From Garcia nutans (lineage: Eukaryota; Streptophyta; Magnoliopsida; Malpighiales; Euphorbiaceae): a stretch of DNA of 64,000 bases. The position numbers were made by a program, and so were the translations under genes. Below are positions 12,101 to 23,674 of the stretch, one piece after another. The stretch is taken from positions 13,162,001 through 13,226,000 of the forward strand of contig CANTUV010000024.1 of the NCBI GenBank assembly GCA_947685225.1, given 5' to 3'. A model generated the notes under the pieces. That model was given only the letters and a program-made list of their open reading frames with translations. It did no database searches and was not told the origin of the DNA. Each line of letters begins with the position of its first letter. Positions within the stretch are counted from its first letter, which is position 1.

Positions 12101-13976
12101 AACCAATAGTTCTCTTTTAAAAAATTGACAAAATATTAATAATATATAAATAAAATAAAAATAAAAAAGGGATAAAATTTTCAACTAAATTAAATTAAAC
12201 TCATTTAATGAATTAAATAATTTATTTATTTTAATTAGTTTTTAAAAAATAATATTTATTATTTAATTTTTTTTATTTTATTTTTATTGTGAATAATTTT
12301 ATAAATTTAAAATTCTTTACATATATATATTAATATTTTTTTATTAATTAATTTTTTAATAATAAAAAATATATTATTAATAAATTTATAAAATATTATT
12401 AAAATAAAAAAAGAGATAAATAATTACAGAGAAAGTCAAAATTTATAAAAAAAAATTTGCCCTCTTTATTTTAAAGTCTGGCTTCGCCCCTGCAATTATA
12501 CATACATAATCTAAGTCCTTTATAATTTGTTTCTAGTTATTTTCCGAAGGCGTTGCAAATAATAAGTTTATTAAATTGAGGTGATCTAGGCAGAAAAAAG
12601 ATATGCATTTTACTTAGATATTGCTTTTTGAATTTGTCCTGTTACTAAATTTCTAGCTTCAGACAATTCTATGGATTTTTCTGCATTATATCTTGTCTAA
12701 AACATATTCAAAGTTCGATGAAAGATGCAGCAGCTCTCAAAGCAATACCTGTATTTGAACTCTGTCATGTCTTGTCAAATCAAACACGGAGTAATCGTAT
12801 CCATCAAGATAGAGAGACCTCATATTTGATGTCATGTAGAATGGTGAAGGAGCATAGGTTGTACTCCAATCTCCCCCAGCTCTGAAACATAGGAAGAAAA
12901 ATAGTGCACTAACCTTTAACATCCCTGTCAGTTAATCTACCACAATCCAAAAGTTACAAGAAAATCTACCTGTAGCTAACTAAATTAGCTGCAAATGTAA
13001 TAGGTTGATCTCCTCTTCCAATTCCCTGTTCTTGAACAAAAATGGGCACTCTTTTGCCTTTGAAGTCCATATACGAGAACTGCTCTCCAAAACCATAGAA
13101 CCTTTCATTAGCTTCACTTGAATAGCTAAGGCAGATTCTGTTGAATGAAGTCAACTCTGGAACATTAGTTTCGATTTCTTCTGATGAGGAAACTGCAATG
13201 AACCCTCTTGGTCTTGTAAAGAATCTAAACCATCCAAGCCTTCTTTTTCGAATTCTCCGCAGCTTCAACCTGAAACGTTGGTACTTTCCTAACCGTGTTG
13301 GTGAAGTTCTTGATTGGATTTCAAAGTTGGGATCTCCAACTCTCACTTCAAATCTAATCTGGTTGGAGTTCTTTTGGTCAAACAGAACCCAATACCTTGC
13401 AGAAGTGGGTGGTCCCCTATTGTCAAAGTTTATGTCTTTATGAATGCCAGATTCTTGAAGCTTCTTCTTCCTTCTGTTGCTAAACAAGCTTCCTGTCATT
13501 AATAAAACGGGCAATTGGGTATCCTTCAAATCCTTCTTCTGATCAAAACTGGAATACCCAGTTGAAGAAGAATTAAGATCACTAGCCTGGTTATAATCTA
13601 GCTGATTGATTATTCTTATATCTTCAATTGTTTGATGATTACATAACACATGAATGTTCCCATCTTTAATAGCAAATGATCCTCTGCTTTCTTCCACCTC
13701 TGTTTCAGCCAAAGCTGCAGAGACAAAGGCTTGCCCTGGTATGGTAGACCAGAGAGCTCTTGTTGGCTGAGACTGATGAGAAATTGAGAGAGAACCACCA
13801 CTTTTGGTGCTCCAAAGAAGCTGGAAATCTCTACCAACTGGGAATATTTGGTTTGAAGATAATATTTGGGAATTGAAATAGAGGCTTCCTAGAATGAACG
13901 GAAGAGACCTTGGGGTTGATGGGAAAGGGTTGTTTAGGTGCTTGTGTTGCTTTTTGGTGATTTTGAGGGTTGCCAT
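9180..13976 (-). CDS. GH31 glycosidase, YihQ (sulfoquinovosidase)-like, 8 exons, 872 aa
   Basis: Exons on minus, 5' to 3': 12970-13976, 12749-12881, 11572-11787, 11092-11247, 10650-10902, 10096-10496, 9632-9748, 9180-9515. All introns are GT-AG, the joined phases agree, and the total is 873 codons with a TAG stop. Domain order fits family GH31: an N-terminal beta-sandwich (about 40-380) and then the catalytic barrel. WMADFGEGLP holds the expected nucleophile Asp575 and WEGDQ the acid/base Asp652; DIGGY follows at 684-688. These motifs and the Q426, Q452, W468 and Y688 positions match E. coli YihQ, which removes sulfoquinovose from plant sulfolipid breakdown products. The sulfonate-contacting Arg of YihQ appears to be Gln465 here, so the true substrate is uncertain. 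No clear signal or transit peptide is seen. All exons look intact. The length matches plant homologues as I remember them. Confidence 0.93.
11893..12492. mobile_element. hAT-type MITE in GH31 intron 2
   Basis: This 600-bp AT-rich insert lies between exons 2 and 3. It has terminal inverted repeats CAGTGGCGAAGCCA and, inverted, CAGGGGCGAAGCCA. It is flanked by a perfect 8-bp duplication CAATTATA (11885-11892 and 12493-12500). The 8-bp duplication and CAG-GGGCG termini are those of hAT transposons of the Tip100 type. It has no transposase, so it is non-autonomous. It enlarges the intron to 961 bp without touching the splice sites. Confidence 0.92.
11929..11953. repeat. 25-base poly(C) tract
   Basis: An uninterrupted run of 25 cytosines lies 36 bp inside the hAT MITE (poly-G on the GH31 transcript). 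Its length is probably unstable and could be a sequencing artefact. Confidence 0.9.
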
Positions 13977-14010
13977 GGTGGTGTGAACTGTTAAGGATAA
14001 CTCATATGTG

Positions 14011-14019
14011 CTATTTATA
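14011..14019 (-). promoter_or_regulatory. TATA box candidate for GH31
   Basis: TATAAATAG on the minus strand lies 35 bp before the start codon. A normal TATA-to-start distance would leave a leader of only about 10 nt, so either the leader is unusually short or this motif lies in a leader driven from further upstream. Confidence 0.45.
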
Positions 14020-14028
14020 GATTTAGCA

Positions 14029-14035
14029 ACGTGTC
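14029..14035 (+). promoter_or_regulatory. ABRE-like element ACGTGTC
   Basis: ACGTGTC fits the plant ABRE consensus ACGTGKC bound by bZIP factors. It lies directly upstream of the TATA candidate. Motif match only. Confidence 0.35.
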
Positions 14036-15513
14036 ATATCAGATTTTGTGACTTTTTTCTTTTTCTTTTTCTTCTTTATTTGCTGTGGAAAATTCTTATA
14101 TTTCTTTGCTAAAGAAATATATTTCAACCAAAAAAAAAAGAAATATATTTGAAAATTTGAAGATTTTCTTTTCTTTTCTGTTTTTTAAAATCTGAAGAAT
14201 TATAAGATAAAATGGCAAAGAAGGAGAAAGAAAAATTTTGTTAGCAAAAGGAGTTGGTCTTATTTACTAAACTTATTTTATTGTCATTTAGGCCCACTTT
14301 TTGTTAAATTTATTCTTTATCTTTTTTTTTGCTTTTCCCTCTTTATATATACTTATACGAATTGCCTTTATAGTTTAACTTGAGTGTGAAGATTTAAACG
14401 AGCAAAAAGATTCATATTTACAATTTTTTTTTTCTAAATCTAAAAAAATAAAAAAAGAGATTAAAAAATACGTATTTTTAACAATTAATTTATATTTAAA
14501 TACACATTTTTGAAAAAAAATAAAAGAATTTAAAAGAAAATTTGAAAAAGACGTTTGAATGGCTCTAATTGGCCGTCGTATTTGAACTTATGGGCAAAAT
14601 GCAAACAAGTCTACGAAGGTTTTTTTTTTTTTGGGGTCAATGAAGTTTACGAAGTTGATATCACTAATTTTATAAATAAAACTTAAAAAGCTTTTTTTAT
14701 TATTATTATTCTTTTTCCTATCTGGAGTATGGGAATTTTAACTTTGATAAGCACGATTTGTTGGGTAGAGTTGTTTGTTTTATGCTAAGCATTTGAAAGT
14801 CAAGGAACTCTTTTTGTTCTAATTGCTCCTCAATTTATTCTTTTGCTAACAGTTAGTAAGGTTCCTCAATTTTTATTACGATTTTGGATCAAAGAGAGGC
14901 CTAATCAGGAATTTGTGTCAAAATACAAAGTAGCGTCATTATTATATAAGAAAAATATAAAGTTCGATGTTTAAATATTACTAATGTCATTAATTAATCT
15001 ACATATAATAATTTGTATTTGATTCAACAAGAAAATTAAGAATTTGTAATTATCAGGTGATTACATATCTCCAACATGCACATTGTCTCTTTAAAAATTT
15101 AAACTATACATATTAATATGCGGGAAATTTTATTCTAAATTCAGTGCATGTGGATTCATTTAATAATAAATTAGAAGAAATAATGAGAAAAATAATTATA
15201 TTTATTCAATTTTTATTGATTGGGTACACATTTATAGAGTACAAAATAGGATCTTAACATTAAGTTAGATTTTTTAATTAAAAAAAAGCAAAATTCTTAG
15301 ACTTTTTAATTAAAAAAAAAGCAAATTTCTTATTAAATAATTTTTTATAATATTAATTTTATTTTACTATTAATAATTTATTTTTCTTTATTACATAAAA
15401 TCTACAATTAGAAAAAATATAGAAAAATAATCCGGAACTATTTGAGATATCTCACTTTAGATTTTAAATTTTTTTTAATATATTTGTGACTTTTTTTTTT
15501 GTCACAAACATAG

Positions 15514-16595
15514 CAAATTGGATCTTAACTTAATTTTAGTTAAGTTGTATATTTATTTTTTTATAACATGATATTATATAGGACCTACTATTTAAAGATT
15601 TTAAACAAAAAATCAAATATGATCCTTAAATATTTTACATATCTTAAATTAGACTTTAAAATTTTTATAGCTAATTATTTTGAAAATATATATATATAAT
15701 ATTATTATCAATACTTTTAAACTAATATAAATACTTAGATTACCAACCCTAATATTTAACAATAAAAAAGTGAGAAATTTTAAAAAATATAAGTAAAATT
15801 TATCAATATTTATTTATTTACTTTATGATATTATTTTTTATTTAATTATTCACATAAGATCATAATGAATTTTTAACACAATATTATCAATATTTTTAAA
15901 CTATTATAAATATTTATATCACCAACTACAATATTTACAATAAAAAGATAAGAAAAAATAGAAAGAAAATAAGTAAATTTATTCACATAAAGTCATTAAT
16001 ATATGTAAAATAAATATTTTTTAAAATTATCTACAACACTCACCAATCTATTTATAATTTCTATAAATTTTTGAAATATTTATATAAAAATTAAGTATTA
16101 AAAAATAATTTAAAGTAAATGTGAATTAAATAATATGATAAATAATATGAAATTTTTATATAAAAATTAAGTATTAAAACATAAGTTAAAATAAATGTGA
16201 GTTAATCATTTTATGTGAATAAATTAAATAAATAAATAATATTATAAAATAAATAAATAAATAGATACATTTTAATACATTTTACTTTTAGATAAATTTT
16301 GATATCTTTTAATTATTTTCTTTTTCTAACTTTTTCATCGTTTTTGTTATTAAATATTATGGTTGGTAATGTAACTGTTTATATTAGTTTAAACATATTA
16401 ATAACAATATTAACATATATATTTTTAAAATAATTAGTTATAAAAATTTTAAATTCTAATTTAATATGTGAAAAATATTTTAAGACAATATTTAATTTTT
16501 TTAAAAAAATATTTAAATAGTAAATCTCATTTAACGCCAAGTCATAAAAAATAAATAAATAACTTAAATAAAAGTTAAGTCAGAATCTAATTTGT
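15514..16595. mobile_element. Foldback element with arms of about 350 bp
   Basis: Bases from 15514 to about 15870 are repeated in inverted form from 16595 back to about 16215. Examples are AGATTACCAACCCTAATATT against the reverse complement of AATATTATGGTTGGTAATGT, and CTATTTAAAGATTTTAAAC against the matching inverted stretch at about 16500. Part of the inner left arm is repeated directly at about 15885-16000. There is no ORF. Long arms and a short centre suggest a Mutator-like or foldback MITE; I did not find a convincing target duplication. Confidence 0.7.
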
Positions 16596-16709
16596 TTAAT
16601 TTAAAAAAATATGAAAAAAATTCAAATTTAAATATATTATTTAATTGAGAAATACAATTTTTTTTTACTCGTTAACTGAGAAATACATATTCACTATAAA
16701 CTATTACGT

Positions 16710-17290
16710 GATTTTTTAAATTAAATTTATTTAGCACAAGTTTCAAACTTTAATTAGAATTGGAAAGACAGAGCAACGTCAACGTATGTAGATGTCTGAT
16801 TGGTTACGTGAATCACTTCGACCAAAAGCAAATGAATTTCTGATGATTCAACACTTCCTTTCCTTTCCGGTTTTCTTTATTTTATTTCAGGGACAATATC
16901 GTCCTTTTGTTTTTTCTTATTTTTTAGTATATTTTGTATGCATTCAAAATTTTTAAAAGTTAGAAAAAAAAATTTGCTATAAAATTTAATTCAATTCTAT
17001 TGGTAAAGTTTCATTTAAATTGCAAAAATAAAATTGGTCAAAAATTGAAATTTAACCATAATTTTCGATTTTTATCAAAATTGTGATTTAGTTTATAACA
17101 TATTTCTTATCAAAATGAATGAAATTATTTAAGTAAAAAATTTATTAAAAGGTTCAATAAAAAATTATGTTATATTATTTTCATCACATTTAAATTCTCA
17201 GTCTTTTTGAATGTTAAAATTTTGATTACACATTAGCTAGTTAGTAAATTTTAAAAGTTAAATTTTACAAACATATGAAATTGTTCCCGT
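16710..17290 (+). repeat. Dispersed direct duplication, copy 1
   Basis: This non-coding segment matches 25920-26620 in the same orientation, 9.2 kb away. Shared phrases include AAATTAAATTTATTTAG, ACCAAAAGCAAATGAATTTC, CTTTCCGGTTTT and GGACAAT(A/G)TCGTCCTTTT. Copy 2 has an extra block of about 95 bp at 26333-26427. In copy 2 a PPR remnant follows; none follows here. Confidence 0.75.
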
Positions 17291-17378
17291 GCATTATTAT
17301 TATTATAATTATTGCCATTATTATTTGATTAGTTTGTCACCTGATCATCACTTGAAGTGCAAATTTTATTTTTTATAT

Positions 17379-17381
<3 letters not shown>

Positions 17382-17409
<28 letters not shown>
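17382..17409. repeat. (AT)n microsatellite
   Basis: Fourteen AT units. Confidence 0.9.
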
Positions 17410-17575
17410 TGCTTGTCTATGTATTACTTGTGTGTTTCTATAATTGTTGCATATAAAATTTTCATTTATTGTCTATATATAAGTTTTTTATGCATATTAT
17501 CAATATTTTTTTTTCTCTCTTTGGAATAGGTTGTTCTAGACGCTAGACTTACTGGCTTATTTCAGAATTGGCTTC

Positions 17576-17576
<1 letters not shown>

Positions 17577-17669
<93 letters not shown>
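17577..17669. repeat. (ATT)n microsatellite
   Basis: About 31 uninterrupted ATT units. Confidence 0.95.
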
Positions 17670-17670
<1 letters not shown>

Positions 17671-20534
17671 TATAACATTTTATATTTCTAAACGTCTATT
17701 TTTACCCATGGATAGATATTAATTTTCTCCTCTAAAAAACTATGAAAATTGTCCAAATATTATAAAAGAATATGAATTATCAATGACTTGATTGTTTTTT
17801 TTTTTGTAAGGCTTTGAATTTCAAATCATATATAACATAAAATGGCAGAGACAATTGAATATTATTATATTAAACTAGCTAGTATCCTAATGGAAAAAGA
17901 CATTTTATTAACATATAAAAGAAAAAAAAAATCAAGAACATAAGAAATCCATCTAATTCAGAATATGAATCAGATACACTTCGTAATCCACATGCAGGAA
18001 TGTTGGGACCCTGTCTGGTCATAATAAGCAGCATAACATCTTCATATCATTAAAAACAACATGTGAGTGTGAATTTTGAATGTTTCCTTAAAATTGGGCC
18101 GATTCAGTGTCTGCTATATCAGCCACGGGAAACCGTTACTTAAATAATTGAATTTTTGGGTATCAATTAATGTGCCATCAATTGTAAAAGGCTTTATTAG
18201 ATAAAATATTGGAATAAAATTAATTTTTAATATATCTTCATTAAATATAATATATTTTTTAAATTATTTTTAATATTATTTATAATTATTATGAAAAAAT
18301 ATGTATTAAATTAAAATATAATAATAAAATAATAATTTATTTATGACAATTGAACTATAATTTAAAATATTTAAAAATAATATAATAAACTATAAAGACT
18401 AAGACAGAAAAAATATTATTTGCATAGAAATTTACAAGGGTACTTTAATAATAATTACATCTAAAAATTTTAATTATTTACGAATTTTATAATTAAGCCC
18501 ATGAATATGAACCAAATTGAACATTAATATTTAGGGATTTTTTTTAAAAAATATCTTTAAAAAAAATCCAATTTTTTAATTTTAAAAATATTTTTTTAAT
18601 TTTAATTTTAAAAATATTCCTTTTTGGAGGTATACATTTAGCATATTAAAAATATATTTAATTTTTAAAAGTGTACATTAGATATACATTTAGTATATTA
18701 AAAATTTATAAAATATATAAAATATTTTTTTAAAAATTTAAAAAGTATATTATATAGTATAATTTCTTCTAATATATTTATAAAGAGGGCCTAAATGAAT
18801 TATATGTATGTAGGTTATATGAGTTTGCTCCAATATCAGGTTGAATAATAATTTAAATTTGATTTGCGATATTTAGTAAACATATAATTTTTTCAAGTGT
18901 CTTGTTTAATGAAAAGACGATGCAATTAAAAATCATTTCTTTATATAAAATTATTTCATGTGAACCCTCAAAATTGATTCTTCGGATAAAAATCAGATCA
19001 TTACGAATCCAATGGAACAAAAACTATTTGAATTTGAATAATTAGGATACCAAAGAGCCCCAAATATAAAGACGAAAGTTTTAAACAAACTCCAGGCTTG
19101 AAGAATTCACATAGGGCTTTTGGAGAAAGGTACGTTTATAAAACTATCTTAAATAAATAAGTGTTATTTTAAAAAATATTATAAAAAATAAAAATATTTA
19201 TATTTTCATAAAAAATTAAAATAAAATTTTAAAAATACTTCACTTCTTAATAAAATAAATTTTTTTTTCTAAAATACATTTTCTCTTACTATAATCAATA
19301 TTTTACTTTAATTTTTATCTTTTTTTTAACTTCACTATTCAATAAAAATATTCTAATAAAATAAAATATTAATTTTTTAAATTATTTTTTAGCATATAAA
19401 AATTATTAATTTTTATAAAGAAAAAAATTTAATTTTAATTAAAAAACCCTTACAAAAAATAATAAAAAAGCAAAATATATAAAAATATATTAGTAATAAA
19501 AATCATTAAATTTATTTTTAAACAAATTTTATATATTATAAACATAAAAAATAAAAAATAATAATTTTATTATTTAGATGTTATGTAGATATATGGTAGA
19601 CAATAGATGTTTTGTAGATATTATAGATATTTAGTCGATGTTATATGAATGTTATATATTTATTTATGTATATTGTATATATTTTATGTAAATATTGTGT
19701 GAATGTTATGTATATATTGTATGAATATAAAATTAAAAAAATAAAGATAAAAAAAATATTAAAAACACTTTGCAGATATTCGAGAGATGTTTGATAAATA
19801 TTTTATAAATATTTGATAGATGTTGTAAATTTTCGGTGAATACTTGGTATACGTTGTATATATGTTATTAATTATTATGCGTGTGTTTTGTATATATTGT
19901 TTATATATTATGTATATATTTTTTTGTGTATACAGAAAATTTAACATCAAAAAAATTATTTATAAATAAAAAACAAAAAAAAATTAACAAAAATCAATGA
20001 CTTAAAAACGTAGAGATGAAAAAAAAATGTACCTCACTATTTTGAAAAAAAAAAAAAAACCTTTGGTAATTGGTACCGTGAATTTGAAAAGGAAACACAG
20101 ATTTACTGTAATTTATGTAATTTCCTCTTGAAGAAATCCTTCAAGGCCTGAGAATTCCTCTTGGCTTGAGTAATCCACGAAGAGGATTCCTCCTGGCATG
20201 CGGATTCCTCTTGGATGGAGGATTTCTGTTAGACTTTATTACGAAATCTACACCTTAGGGATCCGAGCATACAAATAGAGTATCCTTTTTTTTTTTAGTT
20301 TTTTGCATTCTAAAATATCTCACATCATTTCTCTACTAAATTCTTTTTATTTTTCCTTTGTTTGGAGCGAGGAATATGTAAGAAAGGGTCCCGAAGAGGA
20401 AATTTCAAAGTGGAAAAACTCTCAAAAAGCCTTCCAAAAAATCAAGACCATGAAAGGTAAAACCTAAATCTAATCTCTTCATCTTCTTTTTCTTTTGTTT
20501 TGTTTGAGGAATTAGAAGTAGTTTAGTTTAACTT
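17670..20534. other. AT-rich intergenic stretch
   Basis: No gene or clear element is seen. From 19574 to about 19925 there is a degenerate minisatellite-like run of TGTATATATTGTATGAATG-type words. From 20100 to 20460 a less AT-rich stretch repeats GAGGATTCCTCTTGG-like words and may be a remnant of a mobile element. The long frames here are low-complexity and not credible. Confidence 0.4.
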
Positions 20535-22218
20535 TGTTAGGGTTATATGATATGCCCTAGCTCTAATTTTTCATGTAATAATTGAACACATGTTATTGTA
20601 AATAATTTGTGGTATTTATGACATCATGTTTAATTTTGTTAATGTGATGTAACCTTAATTAAATTTTAAGACTTTCATCATGATGGAGATCTTAATAATG
20701 AAAATCAAATCTTTTATAATTTAATCTAAAATTGTTCTTGATCGGAAGATCATTAAATAGGATTTTAATTATCCAATTAGATCAATATATATGTGATGGT
20801 CTCTATGGGATAGAGATTAGTTGCTCTTATTAACTAAATCACATATATAGATTATATATATAGAGATATGACCATTGAACCTACTCAATAGAGAGTTTCT
20901 AATGGTTGAAATTACTAATAAAATGTCAATAAGATATTTTTTTAAAGAGTGCAATGTAATTATTTTCTTTGACCTAAGATCATCATAGTAATTAATAAGT
21001 TATCTATTATACTTTGATACTAAATACCTATTACCTTAGAACTATAGTTGAAAGGATATTGGGTATAAATAAATATTTATAGAATTAATGATTGATCAAG
21101 ATGAGATCTATTAACTCTTGGTAATGAGTTTAAGCTCTATGTTGTCATTAATTATACATTACTTAATTAAGACTTTGGCCAGGGCAAATGAATAAAGAAG
21201 AAAGGAGTTTCTTATGTCATTCACTTGTCATTTATGATTGACATGAAATATAATTAGCAACCTATTAGAAATTTGACAGTTAATCATGTCCTATAGTTGA
21301 TTCGGAGTTATAACGATAGAAGGAAATATCACATTATTCTTCTACAGGTTCTTAATAGTAATGATTTACTTCATATTATTCGGTTATTAAAGAGTATTAC
21401 TAGACGTCAATTTTAATTAATAAATTGGTTTGACCAATTTGTTACCGATTTAGCATTGAATCTATGGGGTTGCACACTAACAAGTGTTATGAGCTTTGCT
21501 AATGGATTAATTATATTATTATTTAATAATTAAATTAAAAAATTTAATTATTTAAATAAATATTATTTTAGTCCAAATAAAATATTATTATATTTTCTGC
21601 GAGCACCAAAAATATAATTAATATTTTTAACAACAAATTAAATTTTCTATTTAGAATAGAAAATTAATTAATTAATGCTTCATGAATAAGCATATTTATA
21701 TATTAAATAATTATTTATACATATTTGATATTTAAATATTTAAAAAATATATGTATATATTTAATATTATGCCCATGGCCAATATCTATACGTGCCTTTT
21801 ACATGCACTTTGCCAAGTTTTTATAAACTTGTCATTCACTAAAGACTTGTAAGTTGACAGTGGCCAAGAAAATTGATGAGTAAATTGCTTAGGTTTATTG
21901 CGTTGACAAGTGGTCCTTTGGTGGCATGCAATACATGGGCCACGCGTAACATTTATGTGTGTGTGTATATATGTATATATATGCTATGTAGAAATAAGGA
22001 GAAGACGGTTTTTCTTTTCTTTTGGCCAAATGTTAAATATATATGTTTATTATCATTGAGAGTGAATACGATTTACCCATAATCATACAAATATAATTAT
22101 AAAATTAAGAAAGTCTTAATCTCATAACAAAAAGGATTTATCCACTTGTTAGCTAGAATTTTAGAGAAAATTTCTAATTAAATTTTTACTTAATTTGCCC
22201 GCATATCCCATTTTGTCA
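20535..22218 (+). mobile_element. Copia-like LTR (solo or truncated)
   Basis: A stretch of about 1.7 kb starts TGTTAGGGTTATATGATATG, ends ATTTTGTCA, and has the composition and phrasing of long plant Copia LTRs (for instance ACTAGACGTC and GGGGTTGCACACTAACAAG). It is followed six bases later by TTGATAGCAGAGC, an 11/13 match to the initiator-tRNA-Met primer site TTGGTATCAGAGC. No second LTR or pol is present, so only the 5' end remains. Boundaries and lineage are tentative. Confidence 0.5.
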
Positions 22219-22849
22219 AAAAATTGATAGCAGAGCATAATTTTAGTGTGGATACACATAGAGACTTTATATTATCAGAGTTTTAATATTAAGAATTTAT
22301 TTTTAGATATGTTTTAGATATGTTTTTTAATATATATATATATATATAAATTTTAAACTTAAATAAATCTATCATGGATTATTCTAGACTCTTGCTGCAT
22401 ATTATGAACACCGAACAATCCATCAAACTTAAAATCAAAATTGAATTAATTAAGGTTTCTTAATTTAATTAACTTGAATCTTGATTTAATTTGTCTGTTT
22501 AAATTAATTTTAAATTTTAACTTGGTTTAAATCAAATTAAGGTTTCTTCTTAATTCGATTTAGGTGTTGACTTAGGCTTTGATCTAATTTTGTCAATCAT
22601 AGTTTTGCTTTAACTTTTAATTAATTATTAATTTTGTAATTCTAATTTGTACTTTAATTAGTTTGGATGTCTTTCTTTTCTGTTTCATATGATTGCTTGT
22701 TTAGACTATGTATTTTCCCTACCATGGCCTTTGCATGTTGGGTGCTATGTCTATGGTCAATAGTGCAGTTTTCGTCATACATAAAGATTGTAAGCTTGTA
22801 GGATCTTTTGTGCCTTGATGGTCTCCCAAGCCATTTAAGGCCTCTGTAT
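22219..22849 (+). mobile_element. Remnant leader after the Copia-like LTR
   Basis: The region opens with the degenerate primer site at 22224-22236, followed by T-rich non-coding sequence with repeated TTAATTTAATT words. It has no reading frame. Assignment depends on the LTR call to its left, and it ends at the next MITE. Confidence 0.35.
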
Positions 22850-23666
22850 TAACCATGGCCAAGGTTCTATTGAACCGTTGAACCGGACTGACAGTTCATG
22901 TCTAGTTTAATAAATTGAACCGTGAACCGTAATTAAAAGTTCAAAATCAGAATCATAACGTCCTTTTAAGGCTCTAGTTTCGGTTTCAAAATGTTTAAAT
23001 TAAAATCGAACCGGCAATTTCGGTTCAAAATTGGCAAATTAAAAAAAATTATAATTCTTATTATTATTTATTATTATTGTTTAGCAATATTTATTATTTG
23101 TTGTTAATTATTATTGTTTTGTTATTATTATTATTATTTATTATTTATTATAATTTATTAGTATTGCTAGTAATATTTATTATTTGTTATTATTATTGTT
23201 TGTTGTTAATTATTATTATTTTGTTGTTGTTATTATTATTATTATTAGTAATTATTATTGTTATCATTATGATAATGATCAATATTTAGATTATGATGCA
23301 CTGAATGGTAATTATATTGAAACATTTTTTAATTTTTTTTATTCTTTAATTGTAATATTAAATATTTATAAATAATATTATTTGATTTAACTTAAATAAT
23401 ATTATTAAATTTATAAGTAGTGTTTAATCTCATAAAAAAAATATTATTATGTATCAATAATAGTATTTTTCTTTTAAATATAATTTTTTTTAAAAAATCG
23501 ATTTGAACCGTTGTTCAAATCGAAACCGGAACCGATCGATTTTTAAGGGTCTGAACCTTAATCAAACCGGCTCTTACCGATTAAAGTTACGGTTCACAAA
23601 AATCATGAATCAAAACAGGCAATTCCAAATTAATAGTTCTGATTAACCGAACAGTGGCCATAGTTA
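22850..23666. mobile_element. hAT-like MITE rich in AACCGG words
   Basis: Ends are TAACCATGGCCAAGGTTC and, inverted, TAACTATGGCCACTGTTC (15 of 18 identical). The flanks CTCTGTAT (22842-22849) and CCCTGTAT (23667-23674) agree at 7 of 8 positions, an 8-bp duplication as made by hAT elements. Inside the ends both sides carry GAACCG and CGGTTC words that would fold back further. The centre is a long (TTA)n-rich stretch that yields only spurious Leu/Ile-rich frames. Confidence 0.7.
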
Positions 23667-23674
23667 CCCTGTAT

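Larger units (their letters stand above)
13977..15513. other. GH31 upstream intergenic region
   Basis: AT-rich upstream region of the GH31 gene without reading frames. Apart from the TATA and ABRE candidates I see only homopolymer runs. Bases from about 14900 to 15000 weakly resemble 23820-23940 (shared phrase around TGTCAAAATNCAAAGTAGC), which may extend the duplication noted at 16710. Confidence 0.5.

Noticed and set aside
13141..13502. Plus-strand frames over GH31 exon 1
   Set aside because: Shadow frames of a coding exon.
23077..23375. Leu/Ile-rich frames, apparently a membrane protein
   Set aside because: They translate a (TTA/ATT)n-rich centre of a MITE; low complexity only.
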